This document shows positions 55,548 through 63,166 of a DNA stretch of 64,000 nt, piece after piece. This stretch comes from an uncultured Algibacter sp. (GTDB lineage Bacteria; Bacteroidota; Bacteroidia; Flavobacteriales; Flavobacteriaceae). The stretch spans positions 372,001 to 436,000 of the forward strand of contig NZ_CANKXK010000001.1 of NCBI RefSeq assembly GCF_947487605.1. The letters run 5' to 3'. The notes beneath the pieces were generated by a model. The model searched no databases. It was not told the origin of the DNA and saw only the letters and a list, made by a program, of their open reading frames with translations. The first letter of the stretch is position 1. Each line of letters opens with the position of its first letter. The translations under genes and the position numbers were made by a program.

Positions 55548-56318
55548 TTATTTACCACTCATAAATTTATTATACTCCCAAATTTCATCCCATGAATTTG
55601 AAAAAGTTCTTTCTCCCATGTCTAAAAACATTTGCCAGTTTTCTTTACCATGTACTTTTTCAAAGGTTTCTTTAAATTTATTATCTTCCTCATCGAACTC
55701 AGTCCAATTTTTATAAAACCCGATAGTAACTACGTGTCTTCCTAAATCTCCTTGTCTGAATTCGTTCCAATAAATACCCCAAGGATTTTCTCCTTCCATG
55801 GCTTTTATTGTTTCACTCACCATTGTATAAAAAGGCACTACAGAAGAAGCTTGACCATCAGCAATTTCCCCATATCTACAAAATAAAATTGGATGCTTAT
55901 TATCATCTCCTTCCAACATGCTCGTGTTAGATAATTTATCGTCTTTTTTCCAATATTCAATGGTATGCATTTTTTTAATATATGGCATTACATTGTCTCT
56001 CCAATCGGCATCATGCCCGCCTTCACTAGGTCTTGTATCATTATGCTTATACATCATCGGTCCCATCTCCCATATTATATTACCTGCGTTTGGTCCAGTG
56101 GTAATATTGTAAACAGTAGCTTCATAAGCTCCATCCTTATGGTAAGTTGCATTATGTTTTCTCATGTTTTCACTTAAAACTTTCAATTTTGTGTTATCTG
56201 GAGTTAACATAATATCCTCCCACATTTTATAAGATTTATCCTCTTGTGCATTTAAAGTTGACACGAAACTTAATACCATAGCAAACATGGTAATTAAAGA
56301 AATTGCTTTTTTAATCAT
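55548..56318 (-). CDS. Secreted protein of unknown function
   Basis: 256 residues with a signal peptide (KKAISLITMFAMVLSFVSTLNAQ). The mature part has MWEDIMLTPDNTKLKVLSEN, RKHNATYHKDGAYEATVYNI and TTGPNAGNIIWEMGP, which recall the ferredoxin-like dimeric alpha/beta-barrel of ABM/NIPSNAP proteins, repeated near 165-250 with VTIGFYKNWTEFDEEDNKFK. Two such half domains in one protein are likely. No enzyme can be named. It is a single-gene unit, monocistronic, and is preceded by about 240 bases of non-coding DNA. The terminator of the rhodanese gene lies there, and no other feature is recognisable. Confidence 0.7.
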   Translation of the reverse strand: MIKKAISLITMFAMVLSFVSTLNAQEDKSYKMWEDIMLTPDNTKLKVLSENMRKHNATYHKDGAYEATVYNITTGPNAGNIIWEMGPMMYKHNDTRPSEGGHDADWRDNVMPYIKKMHTIEYWKKDDKLSNTSMLEGDDNKHPILFCRYGEIADGQASSVVPFYTMVSETIKAMEGENPWGIYWNEFRQGDLGRHVVTIGFYKNWTEFDEEDNKFKETFEKVHGKENWQMFLDMGERTFSNSWDEIWEYNKFMSGK

Positions 56319-56523
56319 AATAAATAATTTAATTGGTTAGTTAGCCATACACTATTGTATAGCCTAGAGTGCTATTAAAAATATATTAGGAAGTAATAAA
56401 ACGTATAATAAATGAAAAATGCTATTTAATCATTTAAGATAATAGATCGTTGTTTGGAGTAATTCAAATATAATAAAAATTTAAATAATGGAATCTCACG
56501 AATTTATATAACTAATTAGGTAT

Positions 56524-56550
56524 AAAAAAAGCTCTCAAATCTGAGAGCCA
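56524..56550 (-). terminator. Terminator of the rhodanese pair
   Basis: GCTCTCA-aatc-TGAGAGC with an A7 run on the plus strand, hence T7 after the hairpin on the minus strand. Confidence 0.85.
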
Positions 56551-56556
56551 TTTTAA

Positions 56557-56943
56557 TTATTGACTTTTTAGTCCTTTTTGCTTCCATTTGGTAAAACCAC
56601 CTTCCAAATCATATATTTTTTTAAAACCTGCTTCAACGAGTACTTCAGTACATTTAGAACTTCGCTTTCCAGAGCGACAATATACTATTACAGGCTTTTC
56701 TTTCTCTAGCTTCTCAATTTTTTCTTTAAAATCTGAAGATAAAAAATCTATATTTAGTGCGTTATCAATATATCCATCTTTATACTCTTGGGGGGTTCTA
56801 ACATCTACTAACTGTACATCATCAAGTTGCAAGAGAGTTTGCATTTCTTCTGGAGAGACTATTTTTGTTTGCTCATTTGAATTGGTAGTTTTCTTGCATC
56901 CTATGCATAAAACTAAAACTATTAAAAATAAAATCTGTCTCAT
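56557..56943 (-). CDS. Rhodanese-like lipoprotein
   Basis: 128 residues. The lipoprotein signal is MRQILFLIVLVLCIGCKKTT (Cys16). The rhodanese domain follows: VQLVDVRTPQEYKDGYIDNA and the active-site loop VIVYCRSGKRSSKC, with the catalytic Cys near 89. A sulfurtransferase or persulfide-handling role in the periplasm is expected. It lies 11 bases after the cytosolic rhodanese gene, so the two form an operon. Confidence 0.87.
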   Translation of the reverse strand: MRQILFLIVLVLCIGCKKTTNSNEQTKIVSPEEMQTLLQLDDVQLVDVRTPQEYKDGYIDNALNIDFLSSDFKEKIEKLEKEKPVIVYCRSGKRSSKCTEVLVEAGFKKIYDLEGGFTKWKQKGLKSQ

Positions 56944-56954
56944 TTAATTATATT

Positions 56955-57272
56955 TTAATCTATATCAACCACATCACCTACCCAGTTCAGAATACCTCCT
57001 TCAAGGTTATAAGCGTTCTCAAAACCTAGTTGTTCCATTATTTGACAAGCTTGATGGCTTCGATTGCCCGATCTACAATATACATAGTAATTTTTACTTT
57101 TGTCTAAATCTTCTATGTCATTTACAAAATCCTGTCCTTTATATATATCTATATGAATGGCGTTAGGAATAATTCCGTCTGCTACTTCTGCTTCAGTTCT
57201 AACATCTAATACTACTGCATTTTCATCGTTAGCCAATTGTTCTGCCCATTCTTCTTGTGTTAAATCTTCCAT
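56955..57272 (-). CDS. Rhodanese-like protein (single domain)
   Basis: 105 residues without a signal peptide. AVVLDVRTEAEVADGIIPNA and YYVYCRSGNRSHQACQIMEQ hold the rhodanese folds with catalytic Cys near 70 in CRSGNRS. NLEGGILNWVGD closes the domain. Cytosolic counterpart of the lipoprotein rhodanese downstream. It is the first gene of the pair, with a promoter box just upstream. Confidence 0.9.
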   Translation of the reverse strand: MEDLTQEEWAEQLANDENAVVLDVRTEAEVADGIIPNAIHIDIYKGQDFVNDIEDLDKSKNYYVYCRSGNRSHQACQIMEQLGFENAYNLEGGILNWVGDVVDID

Positions 57273-57297
57273 AAGATATTTTAAATTTAATATTTTA

Positions 57298-57305
57298 CAA
57301 AACTA
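57298..57305 (-). promoter_or_regulatory. -7 box of the rhodanese operon
   Basis: On the minus strand TAGTTTTG matches TAnnTTTG, 25 bases before the ATG. The terminator of the thioredoxin-fold gene lies directly upstream, so an own promoter is expected here. Confidence 0.55.
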
Positions 57306-57327
57306 ATACAACTAAACGTATAGACGA

Positions 57328-57360
57328 AAAAAAACCGAAGTTATTACACTTCGGTTTTTA
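57328..57360 (-). terminator. Terminator of the thioredoxin-fold gene pair
   Basis: ACCGAAGT and ACTTCGGT with A8/T5 flanks; T run on the minus strand. Confidence 0.87.
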
Positions 57361-57399
57361 GGACTAGACACACACATATTCTTCATTTAATCAAAATTA

Positions 57400-58029
57400 C
57401 TAGTTGTTTTTTGCAGTTTTTATTGAACAACCTATTGCTTTTGTTTCTTTTTGTTCAACTTCTTTTCCACTCAATAACGCATCTACAGCATTTTCAACAT
57501 ATTTAACTTTAACAGCTGATGCATCTCTGTAATTATCATCAATAGCACCAATATACTTTACAACATGTCCTTTTTCTGTTCTTTCTAATACATACATGTG
57601 AGGTGTTTTAGTAGCTCCAAATTTCGGATACACTTTTTGTTCCTCATCAATTAAATAAGGAAACGTAAATCCTTTTTGTTTCGCTCTTTTTTTCATTTCA
57701 GGAAATGCGTCACCTGGTTTTACACTAGTATCATTAGGCATAATAGCAATAACAGGAAACCCTTTCGGTTCATATTTTTCATTTAAAGCTTGTACTCTAT
57801 CTTCATACATAACCGCAAACGGACATGTATTACAAGTAAAAGTAATTATAAAGCCTTTGGCATCTTTGTAATTGGATAAAGAAACCATGTTGTCATCAAT
57901 GTTTTTAAGATAAAAATCTTCGGCCACGTCCCCTATTTTATATCCTTCACCTATACTGTTATTTATAGTAAATGCACTAACAAAAAGCAGAACAACTGCT
58001 ACAGAAATTAATTTAATTAACTTTTTCAT
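57400..58029 (-). CDS. Thioredoxin-fold (AhpC/TSA-like) protein, exported
   Basis: 209 residues. The N-terminal signal-like span is KLISVAVVLLFVSAFTI. GDVAEDFYLKNIDDNMVSLS is the redoxin entry and FTCNTCPFAVMYEDRV near 71 is a CXXC-type active site (CNTC), followed by AIMPNDTSVKPGDAFPEMKK and ATKTPHMYVLER with the cis-proline. Family members are thiol-disulfide oxidoreductases of the periplasm. It lies 6 bases after the TlpA-like gene, so the two are co-transcribed. Confidence 0.85.
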   Translation of the reverse strand: MKKLIKLISVAVVLLFVSAFTINNSIGEGYKIGDVAEDFYLKNIDDNMVSLSNYKDAKGFIITFTCNTCPFAVMYEDRVQALNEKYEPKGFPVIAIMPNDTSVKPGDAFPEMKKRAKQKGFTFPYLIDEEQKVYPKFGATKTPHMYVLERTEKGHVVKYIGAIDDNYRDASAVKVKYVENAVDALLSGKEVEQKETKAIGCSIKTAKNN

Positions 58030-58035
58030 TTTATT

Positions 58036-58584
58036 TTATTTTAAAAATGGCTTTAATGCCGATTCAAGTTCATTGTAATTAAATGATTGTTCATAAAATT
58101 TACTGTTTTCTCTTTTATAAATTATGGTGGCTGGGATAGAACCCGACCAATTTTCGTTAACCTGTGGTATCCAAGAATTCATATCTAAATCATCCAAAGC
58201 AATAACTTTAGACTGTATGTTTTTTTCTTTTATGTAAGGTTTTAATTTAGATTCATAAAGATGTGGAAAATCTAAACTTACCAAAATAACTTCTACATTA
58301 TCCTTTTTATATTGTTGATTTAACTTTTCAAAATGGGGTAATTCTTTTACACAAGGAGCGCACCAAGTAGCCCAAAAGTTAATTACATAAACTTTATCAT
58401 CCCTTCTATTTAAAAACTTCTTAAATCCACTAAAATCATATATCTCTAAATCTATTGCTTCAACATTTTCTCCTAAAGGTGTGCTAGTAACTTTATTATT
58501 AGACTCCGCAAAATCATCTTTGTTCTTTGTGTCTTTGCAGCCTAAAAAGGCGAACAGGATTATAAATATATATGTGATTTTCAT
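58036..58584 (-). CDS. TlpA/ResA-type thiol-disulfide oxidoreductase lipoprotein
   Basis: 182 residues. Lipoprotein signal with FAFLGC (Cys16). YVINFWATWCAPCVKELPHF near 68-87 is the thioredoxin CXXC active site (CAPC) and SIPATIIYKR carries the cis-proline. Acts in the periplasm, reducing disulfides for example in cytochrome maturation or together with the exported redoxin downstream. The marR gene is divergently arranged, 145 bases away, and may control this pair. Confidence 0.9.
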   Translation of the reverse strand: MKITYIFIILFAFLGCKDTKNKDDFAESNNKVTSTPLGENVEAIDLEIYDFSGFKKFLNRRDDKVYVINFWATWCAPCVKELPHFEKLNQQYKKDNVEVILVSLDFPHLYESKLKPYIKEKNIQSKVIALDDLDMNSWIPQVNENWSGSIPATIIYKRENSKFYEQSFNYNELESALKPFLK

Positions 58585-58703
58585 TAAATAAATTTATTTA
58601 GTGTAAACTCAAATTAATTGATATAAATGTAGATAATCTTCAATTATTTACACGATGTTTAACAATTTTTTATAAAAAATGCATTTTTAAACAAAAAATT
58701 ATA

Positions 58704-58720
58704 TACATTTGTATATACAA
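58704..58720 (+). promoter_or_regulatory. marR promoter box overlapping a perfect palindrome
   Basis: TACATTTG at 58704-58711 matches the -7 box TAnnTTTG. The 12-base perfect palindrome TTGTATATACAA at 58709-58720 overlaps it, and the marR ATG is at 58730. MarR proteins bind palindromes of such size, so this is a good candidate for an autoregulatory operator. Confidence 0.55.
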
Positions 58721-58729
58721 CAGTTGTAG

Positions 58730-59191
58730 ATGAAAATAGAAAGTATCCTAAAAACTAGTTCGAATCTACCTTTATCAAAAAAAGTTGTAGTTAACATTTT
58801 GTATACCTACGGAATAATTAATGGTAAACTAAATGACGTTCTTAAACCTTTTGATGTTTCTATTCAACAATTCAATGTTTTAAGAATTTTGCGTGGTCAA
58901 AATGGAAACCCAGCGTCCCTTTCAATAGTACAGGAACGTATGATAAACAAAATGAGTAATACGACACGATTAATAGACAAACTCATCAAAAAAAAATATG
59001 TTGAAAAAGAAATTAATGAAAAGAATAAAAGAAAAGTAAATATCATAATCACAAGTCAAGGCATCGATTTTCTGAGTAAAATAGATTATTTAATTGATAG
59101 TACAGAACAAGATATTGTAAAATCTTTAACTAAGGATGAAACCTTAGAACTTATTCGATTATTAGGAAAGATAAGGTTAATAGCAAACTAA
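58730..59191 (+). CDS. MarR family transcriptional regulator
   Basis: 153 residues. Winged helix-turn-helix: QQFNVLRILRGQNGNPASLS and IVQERMINKMSNTTRLIDKL, then the wing KKKYVEKEINEKNKRKVNII. The helix at the C-terminus forms the dimer interface. The leader from the predicted start point is only about a dozen bases. Likely a repressor of its own gene and perhaps of the divergent tlpA-like/redoxin genes; the ligand is unknown. Confidence 0.88.
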   Translation: MKIESILKTSSNLPLSKKVVVNILYTYGIINGKLNDVLKPFDVSIQQFNVLRILRGQNGNPASLSIVQERMINKMSNTTRLIDKLIKKKYVEKEINEKNKRKVNIIITSQGIDFLSKIDYLIDSTEQDIVKSLTKDETLELIRLLGKIRLIAN

Positions 59192-59220
59192 AAATTCTCT
59201 CTACACTTAATAATCATCTT

Positions 59221-59249
59221 AAAACTGCCATTTTTATGGCAGTTTTTTT
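59221..59249 (+). terminator. Terminator after marR
   Basis: AAAACTGCCAT and ATGGCAGTTTT form a perfect stem with a three-base loop and a T run. Confidence 0.9.
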
Positions 59250-59274
59250 ATTTTAAAAAAATAAGGTAAACTTC

Positions 59275-59305
59275 TTGGGTAATTATATTTTCATTTCTAT
59301 ATTTG
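59275..59305 (+). promoter_or_regulatory. trp operon promoter
   Basis: TTG at 59275-59277 and TATATTTG at 59298-59305, 20 bases apart, fit TTG-N17-23-TAnnTTTG. The predicted start point, near 59312, puts the leader peptide ATG about 13 bases into the transcript. Confidence 0.75.
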
Positions 59306-59324
59306 AACTTCCAAAATAAATAAG

Positions 59325-59372
59325 ATGAAATCTATTTTAAATAATACTTGGTGGTGGTGCTTTCGAAACTAA
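59325..59372 (+). CDS. trpL: trp operon leader peptide
   Basis: A 15-codon reading, MKSILNNTWWWCFRN, has three consecutive TGG codons (59349-59357) and ends in TAA. It lies between the trp promoter and a terminator hairpin ahead of trpE. This is the signature of ribosome-mediated attenuation: stalling at the Trp codons when charged tRNA-Trp is scarce lets the polymerase read into trpE. Confidence 0.85.
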   Translation: MKSILNNTWWWCFRN

Positions 59373-59416
59373 CATTCGTGAAGTAACTCCCTAGTATATT
59401 TAAAACTTAAAATATC

Positions 59417-59448
59417 AAAAAGGCTTGTCATTCACGACAAGCCTTTTT
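59417..59448 (+). terminator. trp attenuator terminator
   Basis: AAAAAGGCTTGTC at 59417-59429 pairs perfectly with GACAAGCCTTTTT at 59436-59448 around the loop ATTCAC. A possible antiterminator partner is TCGTGAA at 59376-59382, just after the leader peptide stop, which can pair with TTCACGA at 59431-59437 in the loop and 3' arm. The hairpin is 36 bases before trpE. Confidence 0.85.
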
Positions 59449-59490
59449 CTTTGAGTTCTGAACCCGTTTCAGAATATAAAAAAATGAAAA

Positions 59491-60897
59491 ATGAAAAAAT
59501 ACAGCCTCTATACACATCACAAACGCATCTTAACAGATACGATTACACCCGTTACGGTTTATTATAAAATTCGTGACAAATATCCTAATAGTATTTTATT
59601 AGAAAGTGGTGATTATCATAGAAGTCATAAAAATTTCTCGTACATCTGTTTTAACCCAATAGCTTCTATAAAAGTTGAAAACGAAGTGATTTCTGAAACG
59701 TTTCCCGACGGAAGTTCAACATCTATAGAAATAAAAGATGATGTTAATGTAGTTGATGAAATTTACAATTTCACTAAAAAATTTGACACCAAATCTGAAG
59801 AAAATTTCAAATTCATCAACAACGGGATATTTGGTTATACGGCTTACGATGCGGTACGTTATTTTGAAGATGTAGAAATTAGCAAAAAAGACGATTCGGT
59901 AATTATTCCAGACATGTACTATGCCGTTTACCAAAACATCATAGCCATTAACCATTTTAAAAACGAAGCTTATATTTTTGCACATTGCTATGAAGGCACA
60001 CCAAACAATATTGATGAAATTGATAAATTAATCAACATTCAAAACTTTGCCGCTTACAATTTCAATGCTAAAGGCGATATAAAATCTAATTTAACCGATG
60101 ATGAGTTTAGAGAACATGTTGAAATAGCTAGAAAACACTGCCAACGCGGTGATGTATTTCAACTGGTATTATCAAGACGTTTTTCTCAAGAATTTACTGG
60201 AGACGATTTTAATATTTATCGTGCCTTGAGAAGCATTAACCCATCACCTTACCTATTTTATTTTGACTATGGCGATTTCAAAATTTTTGGAAGCTCTCCA
60301 GAAGCACAACTTATTGTTGATGATGGCTTAGCCGAAATTCATCCAATTGCTGGAACCTTCAAAAGAACTGGAGATGAGCAAAAAGATGAAATTCTAGCTG
60401 AAAAACTAAAGAAAGACGATAAAGAAAATGCCGAACATGTCATGCTAGTCGATTTAGCAAGAAACGATTTAAGCCGACACGGAAGCGATGTAAAAGTGGT
60501 AACATATAGAGAAGTTCAGTTTTTCTCGCACGTCATTCATTTAGTCAGTAAAGTTACAGGGCAAAAGCACAACACCACCTCAACCATGCAAGTAGTAGCA
60601 GATACATTTCCTGCAGGAACATTAAGTGGAGCTCCAAAACACAGAGCCATGCAACTCATTGAAGAGTACGAAAAAACAAGTCGCGCATTTTACGGAGGTG
60701 CTATTGGTTTTATGGATTTTGAGGGCAATTTTAATCATGCTATTATGATTCGTACTTTCTTGAGCAAAGACTATAAACTCAACTGGCAGGCAGGCGCAGG
60801 ATTAGTTTCAAAATCTGATGCAGAAAGCGAATTACAAGAAGTTTACAATAAACTAGGCGCATTAACTAAAGCTATTAAATTAGCAGAAGATATTTAA
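59491..60897 (+). CDS. trpE: Anthranilate synthase component I
   Basis: 468 residues. ILLESGDYHRSHKNF near 34-48 is the LLES tryptophan-feedback motif. RSINPSPYLFYFDYGDFKIF, GSSPEAQLI, IHPIAGTFKRTG and ENAEHVMLVDLARNDLSRHG are the chorismate-binding core, with GTLSGAPKHRAMQLI and GAIGFMDFEGN near the end. It makes anthranilate from chorismate with TrpG. The ATG at 59491 gives MKKYSLYTHHKRILTD; the ATG seven bases upstream is out of frame. First structural gene after the attenuator. Confidence 0.96.
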   Translation: MKKYSLYTHHKRILTDTITPVTVYYKIRDKYPNSILLESGDYHRSHKNFSYICFNPIASIKVENEVISETFPDGSSTSIEIKDDVNVVDEIYNFTKKFDTKSEENFKFINNGIFGYTAYDAVRYFEDVEISKKDDSVIIPDMYYAVYQNIIAINHFKNEAYIFAHCYEGTPNNIDEIDKLINIQNFAAYNFNAKGDIKSNLTDDEFREHVEIARKHCQRGDVFQLVLSRRFSQEFTGDDFNIYRALRSINPSPYLFYFDYGDFKIFGSSPEAQLIVDDGLAEIHPIAGTFKRTGDEQKDEILAEKLKKDDKENAEHVMLVDLARNDLSRHGSDVKVVTYREVQFFSHVIHLVSKVTGQKHNTTSTMQVVADTFPAGTLSGAPKHRAMQLIEEYEKTSRAFYGGAIGFMDFEGNFNHAIMIRTFLSKDYKLNWQAGAGLVSKSDAESELQEVYNKLGALTKAIKLAEDI

Positions 60898-60902
60898 AAT
60901 TA

Positions 60903-60990
60903 TGGCGTTACCACAAGGGTCGGGCTTTCACAAGTCGCTCTCGAAAAGAGGAGCTCCAACAATTGCTCAATCCCTAACGCAGGAAAGTAC
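60903..60990. repeat. Dispersed intergenic repeat, short version, between trpE and trpG
   Basis: GGCGTTACCACAAGGGTCGG, then GCTTTC, and at the other end CAATCCCTAACGCAGGAAA. The same blocks lie at 45801-45961 in reverse orientation with a longer middle part. Part of the 256-bp trpE-trpG space, which holds no gene. Confidence 0.6.
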
Positions 60991-61000
60991 TTAAAAGGAA

Positions 61001-61056
61001 GTTAGGAGTTAGGAGTTAGGAGTTAGGAGTTAGGAGTTAGGAGTTAGGAGTTAGGA
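61001..61056. repeat. Tandem repeat (GTTAGGA) x 8
   Basis: Eight uninterrupted copies of the 7-base unit GTTAGGA, in the trpE-trpG space, about 100 bases before trpG. A typical slippage-prone variable repeat; its copy number probably differs between strains. Confidence 0.95.
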
Positions 61057-61153
61057 AAATTGAAAAAGTAGATAAGAAATCAATTATGCTTTCTTATTCA
61101 AATAAATTATAACATAAACAGTTTCTCCCTTTTGAGGAGATTAAGAAAGGCTT

Positions 61154-61720
61154 ATGAAAAAAGTATTAGTTATAGATAATTACGACAGTTTTACATACAA
61201 TCTTGTCCATTATTTAGAAGATTTAAACTGTGACGTTACCGTAGTAAGAAACGATAAATTGGCTTTAGAGGATGTTGAACCATTTGATAAAATTGTATTA
61301 TCACCAGGTCCTGGAATTCCAGATGAAGCGGGTTTATTAAAACCAATTATCAAAAAATATGCAGCTACTAAAAGTATTTTTGGCGTTTGCTTAGGGCAAC
61401 AAGCTATTGGCGAAGTTTTTGGTGGTTCATTAATTAATTTAGATGAAGTTTATCACGGTGTTGCAACTAATGTCACCATAAGTGTAGATGACGAATATAT
61501 TTTTAAAGATCTAAAAAAAGACATTGAAGTAGGTCGCTACCATTCATGGGTAGTCAATCCAGATTTACCCGAAAGTTTAGAGGCTACTTCCTTTGATGAT
61601 AACGGACAAATCATGTCTCTTAGGCATAAAGTGTATGATGTTAGAGGTGTGCAATACCACCCAGAATCGGTTTTAACACCAGATGGAAAAAAGATATTAG
61701 AAAATTGGGTTAATAACTAG
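61154..61720 (+). CDS. trpG: Anthranilate synthase component II (glutamine amidotransferase)
   Basis: 188 residues, class I glutaminase. IVLSPGPGIPDEAG, FGVCLGQQAIGEVFGGS with the catalytic Cys near 79, and VQYHPESVLTPDGKKIL with the His-Glu of the triad. Supplies ammonia to TrpE. Normal length for a free-standing subunit. Starts 256 bases after trpE, a wide gap filled by repeats. Confidence 0.96.
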   Translation: MKKVLVIDNYDSFTYNLVHYLEDLNCDVTVVRNDKLALEDVEPFDKIVLSPGPGIPDEAGLLKPIIKKYAATKSIFGVCLGQQAIGEVFGGSLINLDEVYHGVATNVTISVDDEYIFKDLKKDIEVGRYHSWVVNPDLPESLEATSFDDNGQIMSLRHKVYDVRGVQYHPESVLTPDGKKILENWVNN

Positions 61721-61861
61721 TCGCAGTATTCAGTAGCAGTAATCAGTACTTACTCGATTGAAAAAAGTAACTAAGTTTGAAATTAAACAGTAATACAATA
61801 GAATATCAAGTCCCAAGTCAATTCGATAGAATTGATTGTCAAGGCGCAGAATAGATGAAGA

Positions 61862-62044
61862 AAAGCTCCGAGAACAGGAGAACGCAGTTCGACACGGAGT
61901 TTTCAAATCGGTTTTAATCCCGATTTTTATCGGGATTAAAAATTCCTCGGCTTGAACTTGATTTTTTGGTTCGTTTTGCATCAAGGCAAAATGAACAGAA
62001 ATAAAAAAGTATAATTAAAAATAGATTCCTGCCTTCGCAGGAAT
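61862..62044. repeat. Hairpins in the trpG-trpD gap
   Basis: The 332-base space between trpG and trpD has no gene. It contains three inverted repeats: GAAAAGCTCCG with CGGAGTTTTC (about 61860-61905), AATCCCGAT-TTTT-ATCGGGATT (61916-61937) and ATTCCTGC-CTTC-GCAGGAAT (62025-62044). The last two look like dispersed short palindromes; neither is followed by a good T run, so I do not call them terminators. Confidence 0.7.
61945..62002. repeat. Intergenic repeat ahead of trpD (uninterrupted copy)
   Basis: CCTCGGCTTGAACTTGATTT up to TGCATCAAGGCAAAATGAAC. The sequence at 63077-63158 ahead of trpC is the same with a 22-24-base palindrome inserted in the middle. Confidence 0.75.
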
Positions 62045-62052
62045 AACAAAAA

Positions 62053-63045
62053 ATGAAAGACATTTTAAACAGACTTATAAACCACGAAACCATTTCAACA
62101 GAAGAGGCTAAACAGGTTATTGTAAACATATCAAACGATATGTATAACCCAAGCCAAATAGCATGTTTTCTATCGGTTTATATGATGCGTAGCATTACTA
62201 TTGAAGAACTAACAGGGTTTAGAAATGCCCTTTTAGAACTTTGCGTATCTATTAACCTGAGCGATTTTAATGCTATAGATATTGTTGGCACCGGAGGTGA
62301 TGGTAAAAACACATTCAATATCTCCACGCTATCATCATTTATAACAGCAGGTGCAGGAGTTCATGTTTCAAAACATGGCAACTATGGGGTATCCTCAACT
62401 TCTGGGTCATCAAATGTTATGGAAAATTTAGGCGTAAAATTTTCTAATGATGAAGATTTTTTAAAACGCTGTTTAGACAAAGCAGGTATATGCATCTTAC
62501 ATGCCCCGTTATTTCATCCAGCCATGAAAAATGTTGCACCCATTCGTAGAGCATTAGGCGTTAAAACCTTTTTCAACATGTTGGGACCAATGGTAAACCC
62601 ATCATTTCCAAAAAATCAAATGTTAGGCGTGTTTAGCCTAGAATTGTTACGCCTATACAGTTTCATATATCAAAATACAGACAAAAATTATAATATTATT
62701 TATGCCTTAGATGGTTATGATGAAATTTCATTAACAGGAAAAGCTAAAATTGTTTCCAATCATTCCGAAAAATTATTTTCACCAGAAGATTTAGGTCTAA
62801 AAACTATACAACAAGAAGCCATTTTTGGAGGCAATACCGTTGAAGATGCCGCAAAAATATTTGTTGACATTATAAGTGGCCAAGGTACAGAAGCCCAAAA
62901 TAATGTAGTTTGTGCTAATGCAGGATTAGCCATTGCTACTACTAAACAAATTTCACATCAAGAAGGATTTGAAATGGCAAAAGAGTCGCTGTTTTCTGGA
63001 AAAGCAAAAGCGAGTTTAGATACGTTGATTGAATTGAGTAAATAG
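62053..63045 (+). CDS. trpD: Anthranilate phosphoribosyltransferase
   Basis: 330 residues. DIVGTGGDGKNTFNISTLSS near 76-95 is the PRPP-binding loop with the GTGGD motif, HVSKHGNYGVSSTSGSSNVM the second conserved block, and HAPLFHPAMKNVAPIRRALG the anthranilate side. Transfers phosphoribose from PRPP to anthranilate. Standard family length; stand-alone rather than fused to TrpG. Confidence 0.96.
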   Translation: MKDILNRLINHETISTEEAKQVIVNISNDMYNPSQIACFLSVYMMRSITIEELTGFRNALLELCVSINLSDFNAIDIVGTGGDGKNTFNISTLSSFITAGAGVHVSKHGNYGVSSTSGSSNVMENLGVKFSNDEDFLKRCLDKAGICILHAPLFHPAMKNVAPIRRALGVKTFFNMLGPMVNPSFPKNQMLGVFSLELLRLYSFIYQNTDKNYNIIYALDGYDEISLTGKAKIVSNHSEKLFSPEDLGLKTIQQEAIFGGNTVEDAAKIFVDIISGQGTEAQNNVVCANAGLAIATTKQISHQEGFEMAKESLFSGKAKASLDTLIELSK

Positions 63046-63076
63046 TTATTGGTTATTGGAAAAAGTTAAAAAAACC

Positions 63077-63158
63077 CTCGGCTTTAACTTAATTTTTTGG
63101 TTTGGTTTATCCTGAGCGTAGTCGAAGGATTTTGTATCAAGACAAAATGAACGGAAAA
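63077..63158. repeat. Intergenic repeat ahead of trpC (copy with inserted palindrome)
   Basis: CCTCGGCTTTAACTTAATTT, then an inserted unit ATCCTGAGCGTAGTCGAAGG (palindromic ends ATCCT/AGGAT, about 63110-63131), then TGTATCAAGACAAAATGAAC. The inserted core CTGAGC..AGTCGAA is the core of the half-palindromes around the GIY-YIG genes. Confidence 0.75.
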
Positions 63159-63166
63159 AAGAAAAA

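Noticed and set aside
61862-61938. Terminator between trpG and trpD
   Set aside because: Stable hairpins are present but no T run follows directly, and trpD follows in the same direction in what is normally one operon.
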